This document shows positions 8,327 through 17,573 of a stretch of DNA of 64,000 nucleotides, piece after piece (the first letter of the stretch is position 1; every line of letters starts with the position of its first letter). The stretch is from Rhodococcus rhodochrous (GTDB lineage: Bacteria > Actinomycetota > Actinomycetes > Mycobacteriales > Mycobacteriaceae). Under the pieces are notes generated by a model. It searched no databases. It saw only the letters and a list, made by a program, of their open reading frames with translations, and had not been told where the DNA came from. Position numbers and translations under genes: made by a program. The DNA lies in contig NZ_CP027557.1 of NCBI RefSeq assembly GCF_014854695.1, positions 4,690,891 to 4,754,890 of the forward strand, written 5' to 3'.

Positions 8327-9495
8327 TGCGAGCCCTGTGCTGGATGGGCGTGAACGAGTTGTCGGTGGAGACGGTCGACGATCCCGGCCTGGTCAATCCG
8401 CACGACGTGATCGTGCGGGTCCGCCTCACCACGACCTGTGGGTCCGATCTGCACTTCCTCGGCGGGTATCTGCCGGGGATGCGGGAGGGCGACGTGATCG
8501 GCCACGAGTTCATGGGCGAGATCGTCGACACCGGCCCGGAGGTGACCACCGTGCGGGTCGGCGACCGGGTGGTCGTGCCGTCGTTCATCGGATGCGGGAA
8601 GTGCCCGTACTGCGCCGACGGCCTGCACGCGGTGTGCGACACCACCAACCCGAACGCCGCGATGCAGCAACCGGTGCTGGGCTATCCCACCGGCGGAATC
8701 TACGGCTACACCCACCCGTTCGGCGGGTACCAGGGTTCGCACGCCGAGTACATCCGCGTGCCCTTCGGCGACGTCAACTGCTTCCAGATCCCCGAGGGTG
8801 TCGGCGACGAACAGGCCCTGTTCCTGTCGGACGCGGTACCGACGGGTTACATGGGCGCCGACTTCTGCGACATCACCCCGGGCGACACCGTGGCGGTCTG
8901 GGGCGCCGGCGCCGTCGGTCTCATGGCCGCGGCGAGTGCGAGGATCATGGGCGCCGACAGGGTGATCGTGATCGACCGTTTCCGCGACCGCCTCGACCGC
9001 GCCGCGAAGAAGGTGGGCGCCGAAACCGTGGACTACACCGAGGTCGACAGCGTCTACGAGACGCTCCGCGAGAGCACCGGCGGACGCGGACCGGACGCCT
9101 GTATCGACGCGGTGGGCATGGAGGGTCACGGCACCGGCGTCATGCAGGCCTACGACAAGGTCAAGCAGGCGCTGCGGATGGAGAGCGACCGCGCGACCTC
9201 CCTGCGCGAGGCGATCCTGTCCTGCGGCAAGGGCGGAGTCGTGTCGGTGCTCGGCATCTACGGGGTCACCGACAAGTTCCCGATGGCGGTGCTGACGAAC
9301 AAGAGCCTGACCCTGCGGACGGCGCAGCAACACGGCCAGCGGTACATGCCCACCCTGTTCGAACACGTCCTCGAGAGCCGCCTGGATCCGAGTTGGCTCA
9401 TGACGCACGACCTTCCGCTCACCGACGCGGTGCGCGGATACGAGATGTTCAAGAACAAGGAGGACGACTGCCTGCGCGCGGTCTTCCGCCCCTAG
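8326..9495 (+). CDS. Zinc-dependent alcohol dehydrogenase
   Basis: A 389-residue medium-chain dehydrogenase. Catalytic zinc ligands are the Cys in TTTCGSDLHFLGG and the His-Glu in DVIGHEFMGEIVDTG. The structural zinc lobe is GCGKCPYCADGLHAVCD. The NAD site is VWGAGAVGLMAAASARIMGA followed by an acidic residue (VIVIDRF), so NAD is preferred over NADP. The ATG at 8326 overlaps the SRPBCC stop; a GTG one codon earlier is also possible. A long insertion around DKVKQALRMESDRATSLREA is typical of the glutathione-independent formaldehyde dehydrogenase-like branch. The substrate is unknown. Confidence 0.88.
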   Translation: MRALCWMGVNELSVETVDDPGLVNPHDVIVRVRLTTTCGSDLHFLGGYLPGMREGDVIGHEFMGEIVDTGPEVTTVRVGDRVVVPSFIGCGKCPYCADGLHAVCDTTNPNAAMQQPVLGYPTGGIYGYTHPFGGYQGSHAEYIRVPFGDVNCFQIPEGVGDEQALFLSDAVPTGYMGADFCDITPGDTVAVWGAGAVGLMAAASARIMGADRVIVIDRFRDRLDRAAKKVGAETVDYTEVDSVYETLRESTGGRGPDACIDAVGMEGHGTGVMQAYDKVKQALRMESDRATSLREAILSCGKGGVVSVLGIYGVTDKFPMAVLTNKSLTLRTAQQHGQRYMPTLFEHVLESRLDPSWLMTHDLPLTDAVRGYEMFKNKEDDCLRAVFRP

Positions 9496-9554
9496 ATCTT
9501 CACCGGTCGGATTTCTTCAATACGAGCGCACGGTCGGCGTCCGACACTGGCGCC

Positions 9555-10031
9555 ATGACGAATTCGGTGAACCCCATTCCCGAGGGATACACCTCCCTCA
9601 CCCCCTTCCTCGTCGTGGACGGCGCCTCCCGCGCGATCGACTTCTACTGCGACGCGTTCGGAGCGACCGTCGTCGACCGGATGGACGGCCCCGACGGGGC
9701 GGTGATGCACGCAGAGCTCGATTTCGGCAACGGCCGACTGCAATTGAGCGATCCCCATCCCGGCATCGGCCTGCACGCGCCGAGCGGAACGAACGACGTC
9801 GACCATTCGTACGTGCTGTACTGCGCGGACGCCGACGCGGTGTTCGCGCGGGCCGTCGCCCTCGGTGCCCGCGTGTTCGAGGAACCGTCGACCTTCGTCA
9901 CCGGCGACCGGTTCGCGTCGATCCTCGATCCGTTCGGTCATCGGTGGGCCGTGATGACGCGGGTCGAGAACGTGCCCGCTGAGGAAGCGAAGCGACGACT
10001 CGACGAGTGGGCGGCAACGCAGAACGCGTGA
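9555..10031 (+). CDS. VOC (glyoxalase/bleomycin-resistance fold) protein, PhnB-like
   Basis: A 158-residue protein with two beta-alpha-beta-beta-beta modules: SLTPFLVVDGASRAIDFYCD with HAELDFGNGRLQLSDP in the first half, and HSYVLYCADADAVFARAVA with SILDPFGHRWAVMTRV in the second. The DPFGH(R/V)W ending is the PhnB-type signature. No metal-binding set can be assigned with certainty, and many members have no known substrate. The ATG at 9555 has no strong ribosome binding site. The stop is 3 bp from the stop of the convergent NHL gene. Confidence 0.85.
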   Translation: MTNSVNPIPEGYTSLTPFLVVDGASRAIDFYCDAFGATVVDRMDGPDGAVMHAELDFGNGRLQLSDPHPGIGLHAPSGTNDVDHSYVLYCADADAVFARAVALGARVFEEPSTFVTGDRFASILDPFGHRWAVMTRVENVPAEEAKRRLDEWAATQNA

Positions 10032-10034
10032 CGG

Positions 10035-11936
10035 TCAGGGCGTCACGGGCGCGGCGGCCCCGACGAAGGCCACCATCTCGTAACCGCCGGGGTTGGTCTG
10101 GATCGGGATCTCCTTCCAGTTGTTGGCCACCCACACGTTCCCGGCCTGGTCGATCGTGATGCCGGTGTTGCGGACGAGACCGTCGAATCCGTAGCCGGTG
10201 ACGTCCGGGGAGATCGGTGCGCCCGTGGTGGTTCCGGGGCGGCAGTCCACTGCCCTGCTGCCGCAGAACTGGGAGACGGCCCGGCCGGCGAAGTTCGCGA
10301 CCCAGATGTTGTCGTTGCCGTCGACGACCACACCCCACGGCACCCGGAGGCCGCCGCCGGTGATGGGGAACGGCGTGAGATTCCCGTCGATCATCGTGAG
10401 GCTGCCCTCGAGAGTGGGGGTCAGCGCGGGATCCGGGCAGGGGATGCCGATGACCCGCGAGTTCGCGACCCACGCGGTTCCCGCGGAATCGACGGCCACG
10501 CCGAGGGGTTTCTCGAGTCCGGCCCCGCCGATGGCCGGGACGATCGGGGTGCCGGAGGCCTCGAGCACAACGACGGTGTCGCTGCCGTTGCCGGTGACGA
10601 ACACCCGGCCGTCGGCGCCCTCGGCGAGGGCGAAGGGTTTCGTCACGCCGAGGTCGGTGAGGTTGCGTGCGGCGGCCGGGTTTCCGCCCGGATAGATCGT
10701 GACGCTGTCGTTGCCGCAGTTGGCCGTCCAGATGTCGCCGCTGCTGTGGGAGATCAGGCCCTGCGGCCAGTCGATCTCTCCCTGCGTGAACCCGGTGTCG
10801 GGTGAGATCGGCTGCCCGTCCGCCGTGAACACCGACAGGCTGTTGTGCGGTGGTTGCCGGTCGTCCGGGCAGCCGGGGGCGGGAGCCGCGAATCCGAAGT
10901 TGGCCACCCACACGTTGCCGTCGCGGTCGATGTCGATACCGAACCCTGCCCCGCTCAGTCCGCCACCGGTGTACGGCGATCCGGGGTAGAACTCGCCCGT
11001 GGGGGTGAGCCTGATGAGGTTGTCCGCGCCGCACACCGGAGTGTCGGTGCCGGGCGCGTATTCGTAATTGTTGGTCACCCAGATGTTGCCGTCGCGATCG
11101 ACGGTCATGTTGCCGGGGCCGTCCATCGACACACCGTCGCCGACGAAGCGCAGCGCCAACGTCCATGCACTCGGGGGGAGGGCACGGTCGGGAACGATCG
11201 GGGACGGACCTGCCTTCGACACCGCGAACAACTCGACGACGTTCTGCCAGGGATGACGGGCGGTGTTCACCATGGCCTGCCAGGTGTCGGAAGCCGGTGC
11301 CCCACCGGGCGTCCCGGCGAGCCGCACCAGTTGGTCGCACACCTGCTGCAGGGCAATGCAGTTGGCGACCATGTCGGCGAGGGAACCGAAGGTGCCCAGC
11401 GCTTCGGTATCGGGGCCGTTCGGGGAAGTTCCGAGTACCGGAGCGATGTCGCCCGTGACGGGATCGACGAGATTGTGCGCCATACGTGCCGCGTTCTGCA
11501 GACCGGGCGACGGTCCGGCGACCCTACCGCCCTCGGTGAACTGCGCCAGCGCGTAAGCCGCTGCCACCGTGGTCTTCTCGTCGAGAACGACGTCCGCCGG
11601 CGAATTCCCCACGCCCAGCACGCCGCTCAGCACCGCCGGAGAGCCCGGTTTCCCGGCCACCGCATAGATCACCGACGACGCCGGCTGCGGTGTGTACCCG
11701 ATCGCGAAGTCACCCGCCGGTCCCGACGTCGCGCGCCCCAGCAGGGCCGGACCGTCGGCCGACGTCGCGAACAGCGATATCTCGTAGCCGGGCAACGGAA
11801 CCGCGGACGTGAGGACACGTCCGCGGAGTTGCTCTTCGTTCTGTGCGGTGGCGGGTGCCGCCAGGAGCGCCCAGGCCAGCGCCGTCGCTCCCACCAGTGC
11901 CGCACACTTCCGACCGATACGACTCGAACCACGCAC
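10035..11936 (-). CDS. Secreted NHL-repeat beta-propeller protein
   Basis: A 633-residue exported protein. The GTG at 11936 (after GAGAGGG) gives a signal peptide: basic VRGSSRIGRKC, a hydrophobic core AALVGATALAWALLAAP and an ATA-QN cleavage site. Residues about 35-110 resemble a carboxypeptidase-like beta-sandwich (GRVLTSAVPLPGYEISLFAT). From about residue 240 it has repeated NHL blades: MTVDRDGNIWVTNNYEYAPG, IDIDRDGNVWVANFGFA, VAVDSAGTAWVANS, VVDGNDNIWVANFAG, ITIDQAGNVWVANNW. The blades may bind a carbohydrate, lipid or protein, or form a lactonase-like centre. No neighbour explains its role. Confidence 0.85.
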   Translation of the reverse strand: MRGSSRIGRKCAALVGATALAWALLAAPATAQNEEQLRGRVLTSAVPLPGYEISLFATSADGPALLGRATSGPAGDFAIGYTPQPASSVIYAVAGKPGSPAVLSGVLGVGNSPADVVLDEKTTVAAAYALAQFTEGGRVAGPSPGLQNAARMAHNLVDPVTGDIAPVLGTSPNGPDTEALGTFGSLADMVANCIALQQVCDQLVRLAGTPGGAPASDTWQAMVNTARHPWQNVVELFAVSKAGPSPIVPDRALPPSAWTLALRFVGDGVSMDGPGNMTVDRDGNIWVTNNYEYAPGTDTPVCGADNLIRLTPTGEFYPGSPYTGGGLSGAGFGIDIDRDGNVWVANFGFAAPAPGCPDDRQPPHNSLSVFTADGQPISPDTGFTQGEIDWPQGLISHSSGDIWTANCGNDSVTIYPGGNPAAARNLTDLGVTKPFALAEGADGRVFVTGNGSDTVVVLEASGTPIVPAIGGAGLEKPLGVAVDSAGTAWVANSRVIGIPCPDPALTPTLEGSLTMIDGNLTPFPITGGGLRVPWGVVVDGNDNIWVANFAGRAVSQFCGSRAVDCRPGTTTGAPISPDVTGYGFDGLVRNTGITIDQAGNVWVANNWKEIPIQTNPGGYEMVAFVGAAAPVTP

Positions 11937-12082
11937 GAGACGACCCTCTCGCCGACGGAAAGTAGTTGCAGTGCATCGTCGAACTACGTCACCGGTCAGC
12001 GTGGCACAACCGAGATGTCCGCTGTGGACGATTTCCCGGATTTCACCCCCGTATCCCCGCGGACGGCGTATCCCACAGACGG

Positions 12083-12120
12083 CGAATGCCGCCCCCGGCC
12101 GGAACCGGGAGCGGCATTCG
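12083..12120 (-). terminator. Terminator hairpin of pckG
   Basis: CGAATGCCGC (12083-12092) pairs with GCGGCATTCG (12111-12120), and an inner CCCGG/CCGGG pair extends the stem. It lies 16 bp beyond the pckG stop on the minus strand. There is no long T-run, as is common in actinobacteria. Confidence 0.7.
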
Positions 12121-12135
12121 TCGTGCTGTACGGAC

Positions 12136-13968
12136 TCAGCCCAGACGCTGCTTGAGGGCCTCGAACTCGTCGCGGATGCCCGAGGGCACCTTCTCACCGA
12201 GGAACTCGAACCACTCGGCGATGCCGTCGATCTCGGCCTTCCACTCCTCGACGTCGACCTTGAGGGCCTCGTCGACGTCGGCGGGATCGACATCGAGACC
12301 GTCGAGCGTGAGGTCGGCGGCGCTGGGCACGTAGCCGATCGGCGTGGACTGCGCGCCGGCCTTGTGCTCGATGCGGTCGACGATCCACTTGAGCACGCGC
12401 GAGTTCTCGCCGAAGCCGGGCCACAGGAAGCGGCCGTCGTCGCCGCGACGGAACCAGTTGACGTAGAAGATCTTCGGCAGCTTGTCCTCGTCGGCGTTCT
12501 TGCCGAGCGTGATCCAGTGGTTCAGGTAGTCGCCGGCGTTGTAGCCGAGGAAGGGCAGCATGGCCATCGGGTCGCGACGGACGCTACCGACCTTGCCCTC
12601 TGCCGCGGCGGTCTGCTCGGACGACAGGGTCGCGCCGAGGAAGGTGCCGTGCTGCCAGTCGAAGGACTCGCTGACGAGGGGCACCGTCGTCTTGCGGCGG
12701 CCACCGAACAGGATCGCGGAGATCGGCACACCCTGCGGGTCGTCCCACTCGGGGGCGAGGATCGGGCACTGCGACATCGGGGTGCAGTAGCGCGAGTTCG
12801 GGTGGGCGGCGTTGGTGCCGGACTCGGGGGTCCAGTCGTTGCCCAGCCAGTCGGTGAGGTGCGCCGGGGTCTCGCCGCCGATGCCCTCCCACCAGATGTC
12901 GCCGTCGTCGGTCTTCGCGACGTTGGTGTAGATGGTGTTGCCGGCCTCGATGGTCGCCATCGCGTTCGGGTTCGAGTCGGCGCTGGTGCCCGGCGCGACA
13001 CCGAAGAAACCGAACTCGGGGTTGACGGCGTAGAGGCGGCCGTCCTTGCCGAAACGCATCCACGCGATGTCGTCACCGAGGGTCTCGGCACGCCAGCCCG
13101 GGATGGTCGGCTGGATCATCGCGAGGTTGGTCTTGCCACAGGCCGACGGGAACGCCGCGGCGATGTAGTAGGCCTTGTCCTCGGGCGAGATCAGCTTGAG
13201 GATCAGCATGTGCTCGGCCAGCCAGCCCTCGTCGTGGGCCATGGCCGACGCGATGCGCAGCGAGTAGCACTTCTTGCCGAGCAGGGCGTTGCCGCCGTAG
13301 CCGGAGCCGAAGCTCCAGATCTCACGGGTCTCGGGGAAGTGGGTGATGTACTTCGTGTCGTTGCACGGCCACGGGACATCCTGCTGACCGGCCTCGAGCG
13401 GCGCACCCACGGAGTGCAACGCCTTGACGAACGGACGGTCGGTGCCGAGCTTCTCGAGCGCCGCGCTGCCCATGCGGGTCATGATGCGCATCGAGACGAC
13501 GACGTACTCCGAGTCGGTCAGCTCGACGCCGAGCTTCGGGTCCTCGGCACCGAGCGGGCCCATGCAGAAGGGCACGACGAAGAGGGTGCGTCCGCGCATG
13601 CTGCCGCGGTACAGCTCGGTCATCGTGGCGCGCATCTCGTCGGGGTCGACCCAGTTGTTGGTCGGGCCCGCGTCGATCTCGTTCTTCGAGCAGATGAAGG
13701 TGCGCGACTCGACGCGTGCGACGTCCGACGGATCGGAATTGGCCAGGAACGAGTTCGGCTTCTTCTCGTCGTTCAGACGCGTGAAGGTGCCGGCCTCGAC
13801 CAGCTGAGAGGTCAGACGGTCCCATTCCTCATCGGATCCGTCGGCCCATACGACACGATCGGGCTGGGTGAGCTCGGCAATCTCCTGGACCCAGGCAAGC
13901 AACTCGGCATGCTGGGTCGGGAGCTTGTCGTCGGTACCGTTCAAACCGGGAATGGTCGCTGAGGTCAT
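12136..13968 (-). CDS. pckG: GTP-dependent phosphoenolpyruvate carboxykinase
   Basis: A 610-residue enzyme interconverting oxaloacetate plus GTP with phosphoenolpyruvate, CO2 and GDP; it starts gluconeogenesis from TCA intermediates. The PEPCK P-loop is [14 protein letters not shown]. Other family blocks are [55 protein letters not shown] and [15 protein letters not shown]. The ATG at 13968 has an AGGAGAG site. It corresponds to Rv0211 in the mycobacterial mmpL3 neighbourhood. The 280-bp leader upstream holds two hairpins. Confidence 0.97.
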   Translation of the reverse strand: MTSATIPGLNGTDDKLPTQHAELLAWVQEIAELTQPDRVVWADGSDEEWDRLTSQLVEAGTFTRLNDEKKPNSFLANSDPSDVARVESRTFICSKNEIDAGPTNNWVDPDEMRATMTELYRGSMRGRTLFVVPFCMGPLGAEDPKLGVELTDSEYVVVSMRIMTRMGSAALEKLGTDRPFVKALHSVGAPLEAGQQDVPWPCNDTKYITHFPETREIWSFGSGYGGNALLGKKCYSLRIASAMAHDEGWLAEHMLILKLISPEDKAYYIAAAFPSACGKTNLAMIQPTIPGWRAETLGDDIAWMRFGKDGRLYAVNPEFGFFGVAPGTSADSNPNAMATIEAGNTIYTNVAKTDDGDIWWEGIGGETPAHLTDWLGNDWTPESGTNAAHPNSRYCTPMSQCPILAPEWDDPQGVPISAILFGGRRKTTVPLVSESFDWQHGTFLGATLSSEQTAAAEGKVGSVRRDPMAMLPFLGYNAGDYLNHWITLGKNADEDKLPKIFYVNWFRRGDDGRFLWPGFGENSRVLKWIVDRIEHKAGAQSTPIGYVPSAADLTLDGLDVDPADVDEALKVDVEEWKAEIDGIAEWFEFLGEKVPSGIRDEFEALKQRLG

Positions 13969-14053
13969 CAAAACTCTCCTGGGGTGTGCCCGGAACCGGG
14001 ATCCCACCTCCGACCTGCACGTTCTTCTGTGCGGACGATGGCAGACCCGGGCT

Positions 14054-14110
14054 TGCCCCTCTCGGCAGGGGTACCACCTACTTCGTCCGTGGCCGAACAG
14101 GCGAAGTAGG
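14054..14110. promoter_or_regulatory. Hairpins in the pckG upstream region
   Basis: The 13969-14248 gap precedes pckG on the minus strand. It holds CCCCT/AGGGG (14056-14060 with 14067-14071, loop CTCGGC) and a perfect CCTACTTCG/CGAAGTAGG pair (14077-14085 with 14102-14110, 16-nt loop). They could be a 5' leader structure, an operator for a carbon regulator, or the terminator of the upstream gene; the sequence does not decide. Confidence 0.5.
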
Positions 14111-14248
14111 CGCCGGATGTCCTTTTCATAGAGGTTAACGTCGGAATGCAGACCGGCGTCACTCGGGGCCGGTCGGAAATCTCACAGAAACGATTCAGAA
14201 CTTGCGCACAATACCGTCCCCTCCCCCTGCTGCGCAGCCGGATATGAA

Positions 14249-14626
14249 TCACTTCGACTCTTCTCCGTGGTGTACGTCGTATTCAAGGCTACCTGTGTCC
14301 AGTCGGCTCCACCGACCCGATCCGTCGAGCTCGCGACAGTATTCCCACACGCCGTAACGGCCGTCGTCCGCGATCACCGACAGGCGGTCGCTGCTGCCGT
14401 CGAGATCGGTGTCGGTGGCCACCACCAGGCCGTCGCCCCAGTCGCCACCGACCCTCCAGCGCTCGGTATCGGCGACGACCGTCTCGGCAGCGCCGTCACC
14501 GTCGAGGTCCGTGGTCGGGGCGAGCGCGTCGGCCCAGGCGGCCACCTCGGCCGGATCGAACCCGGACGGATCGAACGGATCGGTGAACGGCTGGGGTGCG
14601 CCACCCGAGCCGGCGAATTCGGCCAT
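14249..14626 (-). CDS. Small acidic protein with Asp-rich turns (DUF6802-like, tentative)
   Basis: A 125-residue protein from the ATG at 14626, behind GGAAAGGGGAGACG. It has two DxDxDG-like turns, TTDLDGDGAAETVV and ATDTDLDGSSDRLSV, spaced by a W-rich strand (WRVGGDWGDGLVV), and a third related strand (DGRYGVWEYCRELDG). The repeated Asp turns recall calcium-binding dockerin or integrin-like loops. There is no signal peptide. I suspect membership in a DUF family common in Mycobacteriales but cannot confirm it. It lies between the GTPase-like pair and pckG and runs with both. Confidence 0.65.
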   Translation of the reverse strand: MAEFAGSGGAPQPFTDPFDPSGFDPAEVAAWADALAPTTDLDGDGAAETVVADTERWRVGGDWGDGLVVATDTDLDGSSDRLSVIADDGRYGVWEYCRELDGSGRWSRLDTGSLEYDVHHGEESK

Positions 14627-14664
14627 CGTCTCCCCTTTCCGACCCGGCACCCGCCGGATCGCTC

Positions 14665-16050
14665 CTATCCGGTTGGACGCACCCCGGCACCCTGCGGTTC
14701 CGGGATGTGTCCGAGTGCCGCCAGGTCGCGTTCGCACGCGGCGATGCGGGCACGCCGCTCGCCACGGCGACGGGTGATCTCCACGTCGATCGCGGCGACG
14801 CGCTCACGCACGCGGGTCGCGTGCCGGTCGCGCGCGGCGACCGCGAGCGCGGTGGACTGCAGTTCCGTCTCGTGGATGCGGGTGCGGATCCAGGTGTCGA
14901 GTTCCGCCCGTACGGTCGCGAGCTCGTCGGCGATCCACCGCCGCATCCGGTCGCGGTAGGCGATGCGCCTGCGGATCCGTATCAGCCATCCGGCCGCCGG
15001 GACCGCGCACGCGATCGCGACCACCAGCGACATCCAGCCCGGCAGGTCCCCGAACGGGGTGAGGAGCAGTCTGCCGAGACCGGCACCTGCCGACGCACCG
15101 AAGACCACCGTCAGCGTGTCCTCCATCGACCGCGCGGTCTGCGGTGGGCGGGCCGTGCGCGTGGGTTCCGGCGCCGGCGTGCCCGGTGCGATCCTGGCCG
15201 TCTCGTCGGTGAGCCGCGCGCACAGGTCGTCGACGTGGGCGTCGATCGTCGTGACCACCGCATCCGCGTCCGCGGTCTCGAGCACCTCGCCCGCAGCGGT
15301 GGACGCCGCCCGCACGCGCATCGCGACCTCCTGCAACAGCGTCACCTGCAGCCGGCGTAGATCGGGACCGGAGGTCGCGGGTGGTGCTGCGGCGGTGAGG
15401 CGGGAGCGCTCCGCACGCAGGTCGCCTTCCTCGTCCTCCGCGCTCAGGCGCCCGATCTCCTCCTCGATCATCGGCCGGGTGGCGGCGACGACCGCTGCTC
15501 GTGCTCGTCGCGGGTCGTGCGACGACCGGACCGTCGCGGCCAGGACGTCCCGCAGTTCGACGAGTCCGGACGCGGTGAACAGGGTCTGCCGGACCGCCTC
15601 GCTCGCGTCGTCTTCGAGTTCGCGTGCCCGCCGCGCGGCTGCGGCGCTCACGGGCAGGATCACGACCCGCGGCAACCAGGACGCGTGCCGCTGCAGGATC
15701 TCGACGTCGGCGTCGCGCACCGCACGCCAGTCGGGGAAGCGGTCGATGCCCGTCAACGCACAGACGACCTCGATCGACTCGGCTGCCGCCGCGCGCACGA
15801 GGTCCAGTTCGGTGCGGCCGATCGTCGCCGACGGGTCGAGCACCACGAGAGTGACGGCGCGGCCCTCGTCCGTGATGTCCGGCCCGCCCAGATGTCGTAG
15901 CTCCGCTGCCAGCGTGCCGGCGCCGGAACCGGGCACTCCGACGACCCGCACGCCGGTCGCGGCCGGCCCGTGCAGTCCCATCCATCCGCGCGGGTTCCAT
16001 CGGCGCAGGACGTCGTCGGCCGGATCCACGAGTCCGCTCGGCGGTGTCAC
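14665..16050 (-). CDS. Large membrane-linked GTPase-like protein (Rv0210-like)
   Basis: A 461-residue protein whose GTG start overlaps the preceding stop by 4 bp (GTGA). The N-terminal part has VRVVGVPGSGAGTLAAELR, a degenerate P-loop lacking the GK(S/T) lysine, then VTLVVLDPSATIGR, a switch-II-like strand, and VVCALTGIDRFPDW, which could be a nucleotide base-contact loop. Residues about 300-330 are linker; about 345-400 form a hairpin of two membrane helices (TLTVVFGASAGAGLGRLLL and MSLVVAIACAVPAAGWLI), followed by a long charged coiled coil. This layout resembles dynamin-like or Era-like proteins of the mycobacterial Rv0209/Rv0210 pair. Function unknown. Confidence 0.7.
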   Translation of the reverse strand: MTPPSGLVDPADDVLRRWNPRGWMGLHGPAATGVRVVGVPGSGAGTLAAELRHLGGPDITDEGRAVTLVVLDPSATIGRTELDLVRAAAAESIEVVCALTGIDRFPDWRAVRDADVEILQRHASWLPRVVILPVSAAAARRARELEDDASEAVRQTLFTASGLVELRDVLAATVRSSHDPRRARAAVVAATRPMIEEEIGRLSAEDEEGDLRAERSRLTAAAPPATSGPDLRRLQVTLLQEVAMRVRAASTAAGEVLETADADAVVTTIDAHVDDLCARLTDETARIAPGTPAPEPTRTARPPQTARSMEDTLTVVFGASAGAGLGRLLLTPFGDLPGWMSLVVAIACAVPAAGWLIRIRRRIAYRDRMRRWIADELATVRAELDTWIRTRIHETELQSTALAVAARDRHATRVRERVAAIDVEITRRRGERRARIAACERDLAALGHIPEPQGAGVRPTG

Positions 16051-16691
16051 TGCGGTCCTGCGGCGACGGACTCCATCGGGCCCAGCCCGATCAGGTCGAG
16101 GGTCTGTTCGACGAGTTCGCGCGCCTGCGGTGCAGCCGGGACACCCGCCACGACCCGGGCGAGCTCCTCGTCGCGTAGGCGGCGGACCACGGCCGCACGC
16201 GCGGCGAGCGGTTCCGCGAGCCGCGCGTCGTCGTGGACGGCGACCACCTGATCCGGCGGCACCTCCGTCGCACGCGCGACGAGAGCGCACTCGGTGTCAT
16301 CCGTCCCGCCCGTCACCACGAGGACGAGGCGACGAGGATCGACGGCCGCCAGCGCGGCGCGGTCGGCCGGATGGGCGACGGCCGGGTCGAGACGACGCGG
16401 CACGACGTAAACGACGAGGTCACCGTCGAGGACCGGATCGGGACCGTCCGGCGTGTCCACTGCCACTCCGGCCACGGCCGCGTCTACTTCCCCACCCTCG
16501 ATATCGACCCTGCGGAGCAGCAGTTCGCGTACCTGCGCCTCGACGCACTCCCGGCCGGTCCCGGGCCGCCCCGCGACCTGCACCCGCAGCGCGGCCGCAT
16601 GCTCGGCCAGCGCCCTGCGAATCAACCGCCCTGCCTGCGCATCCCGTTGTTCGACCTGCGCGGCGAGGTGGTGCCACAACTCCCCCGTCAT
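16047..16691 (-). CDS. Partner GTPase-like protein (Rv0209-like)
   Basis: A 214-residue protein from the ATG at 16691 with GGGGG just upstream. The start of the fold is AAALRVQVAGRPGTGRECVE, a P-loop-like segment with Arg where Lys is expected, followed by VVYVVPRRLDPAVAH and PRRLVLVVTGGTDD, which match the later strands of a small GTPase. The C terminus is helical (LAARAAVVRRLRDEELARVV). It is translationally coupled to the larger GTPase-like gene. Loss of the P-loop lysine in both partners suggests weak or absent nucleotide hydrolysis, or an unusual binding mode. Confidence 0.65.
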   Translation of the reverse strand: MTGELWHHLAAQVEQRDAQAGRLIRRALAEHAAALRVQVAGRPGTGRECVEAQVRELLLRRVDIEGGEVDAAVAGVAVDTPDGPDPVLDGDLVVYVVPRRLDPAVAHPADRAALAAVDPRRLVLVVTGGTDDTECALVARATEVPPDQVVAVHDDARLAEPLAARAAVVRRLRDEELARVVAGVPAAPQARELVEQTLDLIGLGPMESVAAGPQ

Positions 16692-16826
16692 GATCCCCCG
16701 ATCGTCGGCGGAGATTGTCGCAGAGAGACCGCTGACAGGCAGCCGAACGAATGCTTCCCTGAGAAAACACTGTGGCCACTCAGGTCACTCCCGCCACACA
16801 CTCTCGGAATACGCGACAATGGACGG

Positions 16827-17573
16827 GTGAACGAAGCCGATCAGCACACCACCGAGACGCTCGACGAGCGCCCGACCCGCGGGAACCGCCTGTACCCCAG
16901 GGTGACGAGTTTCCGGTCCCGCCGTGGATCGCTGACCGACCCTCAGCAGCAGTGCTGGGACCGTCGTTGGCCCGAACTCGGTAAGGAGGTCGGCGACGAA
17001 CCGCTCGACGTCGACGCATGGTTCGGCCGCTCCGCGCCCCTCGTCCTCGAGATCGGATCCGGAACGGGAACCGCCGCGGTCGCCATGGCCCAGGCCGAGC
17101 CCGAGGTGAACCTCATCGCCGTAGAGGTCTACAAGCCCGGCATCGCCCAGACACTGCAGAACATCGAACGCAGCTACGACACCGACGCGCCGATCCGGAA
17201 CCTGCGGATCCTGCGCGGCGACGCCGTCGAGGTGCTCGAGAAGATGCTCACCACCGAGTCGCTCACCGGCGTGCGGGTCTTCTTCCCGGATCCGTGGCCC
17301 AAGGCCCGCCACCACAAGCGCCGGCTCTTGCAGGCCCCGACGTTCGCCCTGATCGCCGACCGGTTGAAGCCTGGTGGAGTGCTGCACGTGGCCACCGACC
17401 ACGCCGATTACGCCGAGGCCATCGCCGAGGTGGGCGATGCCGAACCACGCCTCGCCCGCTTCACCGGCACCTCCCCGATCAGCCTCGAACGCCCGGTCAC
17501 CAAGTTCGAGGACAAGGCACACCAGGTGGGTAGCGCGATCAACGAGTTCGTCTGGGGGAAGATCGGAGCATGA
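16827..17573 (+). CDS. trmB: tRNA (guanine-N7)-methyltransferase
   Basis: A 248-residue enzyme that makes m7G46 in tRNA using SAM. SAM motif I is LVLEIGSGTGTAAVAMA, and the TrmB signature is GVRVFFPDPWPKARHHKRRL. A basic N terminus (RVTSFRSRRGSLTDPQQQ) is also typical. I chose the GTG at 16827; a GACAAT -10-like hexamer ends 6 nt before it, so translation may be leaderless. It starts the trmB-NYN-mmpL3 operon, as in mycobacteria (Rv0208c-Rv0206c). Confidence 0.93.
   Translation: MNEADQHTTETLDERPTRGNRLYPRVTSFRSRRGSLTDPQQQCWDRRWPELGKEVGDEPLDVDAWFGRSAPLVLEIGSGTGTAAVAMAQAEPEVNLIAVEVYKPGIAQTLQNIERSYDTDAPIRNLRILRGDAVEVLEKMLTTESLTGVRVFFPDPWPKARHHKRRLLQAPTFALIADRLKPGGVLHVATDHADYAEAIAEVGDAEPRLARFTGTSPISLERPVTKFEDKAHQVGSAINEFVWGKIGA

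Noticed and set aside
11809..13962. Open frame of about 700 codons on the plus strand opposite pckG
   Set aside because: Antisense shadow of pckG, with Arg/Gly/Val/Asp-rich composition and no domain.
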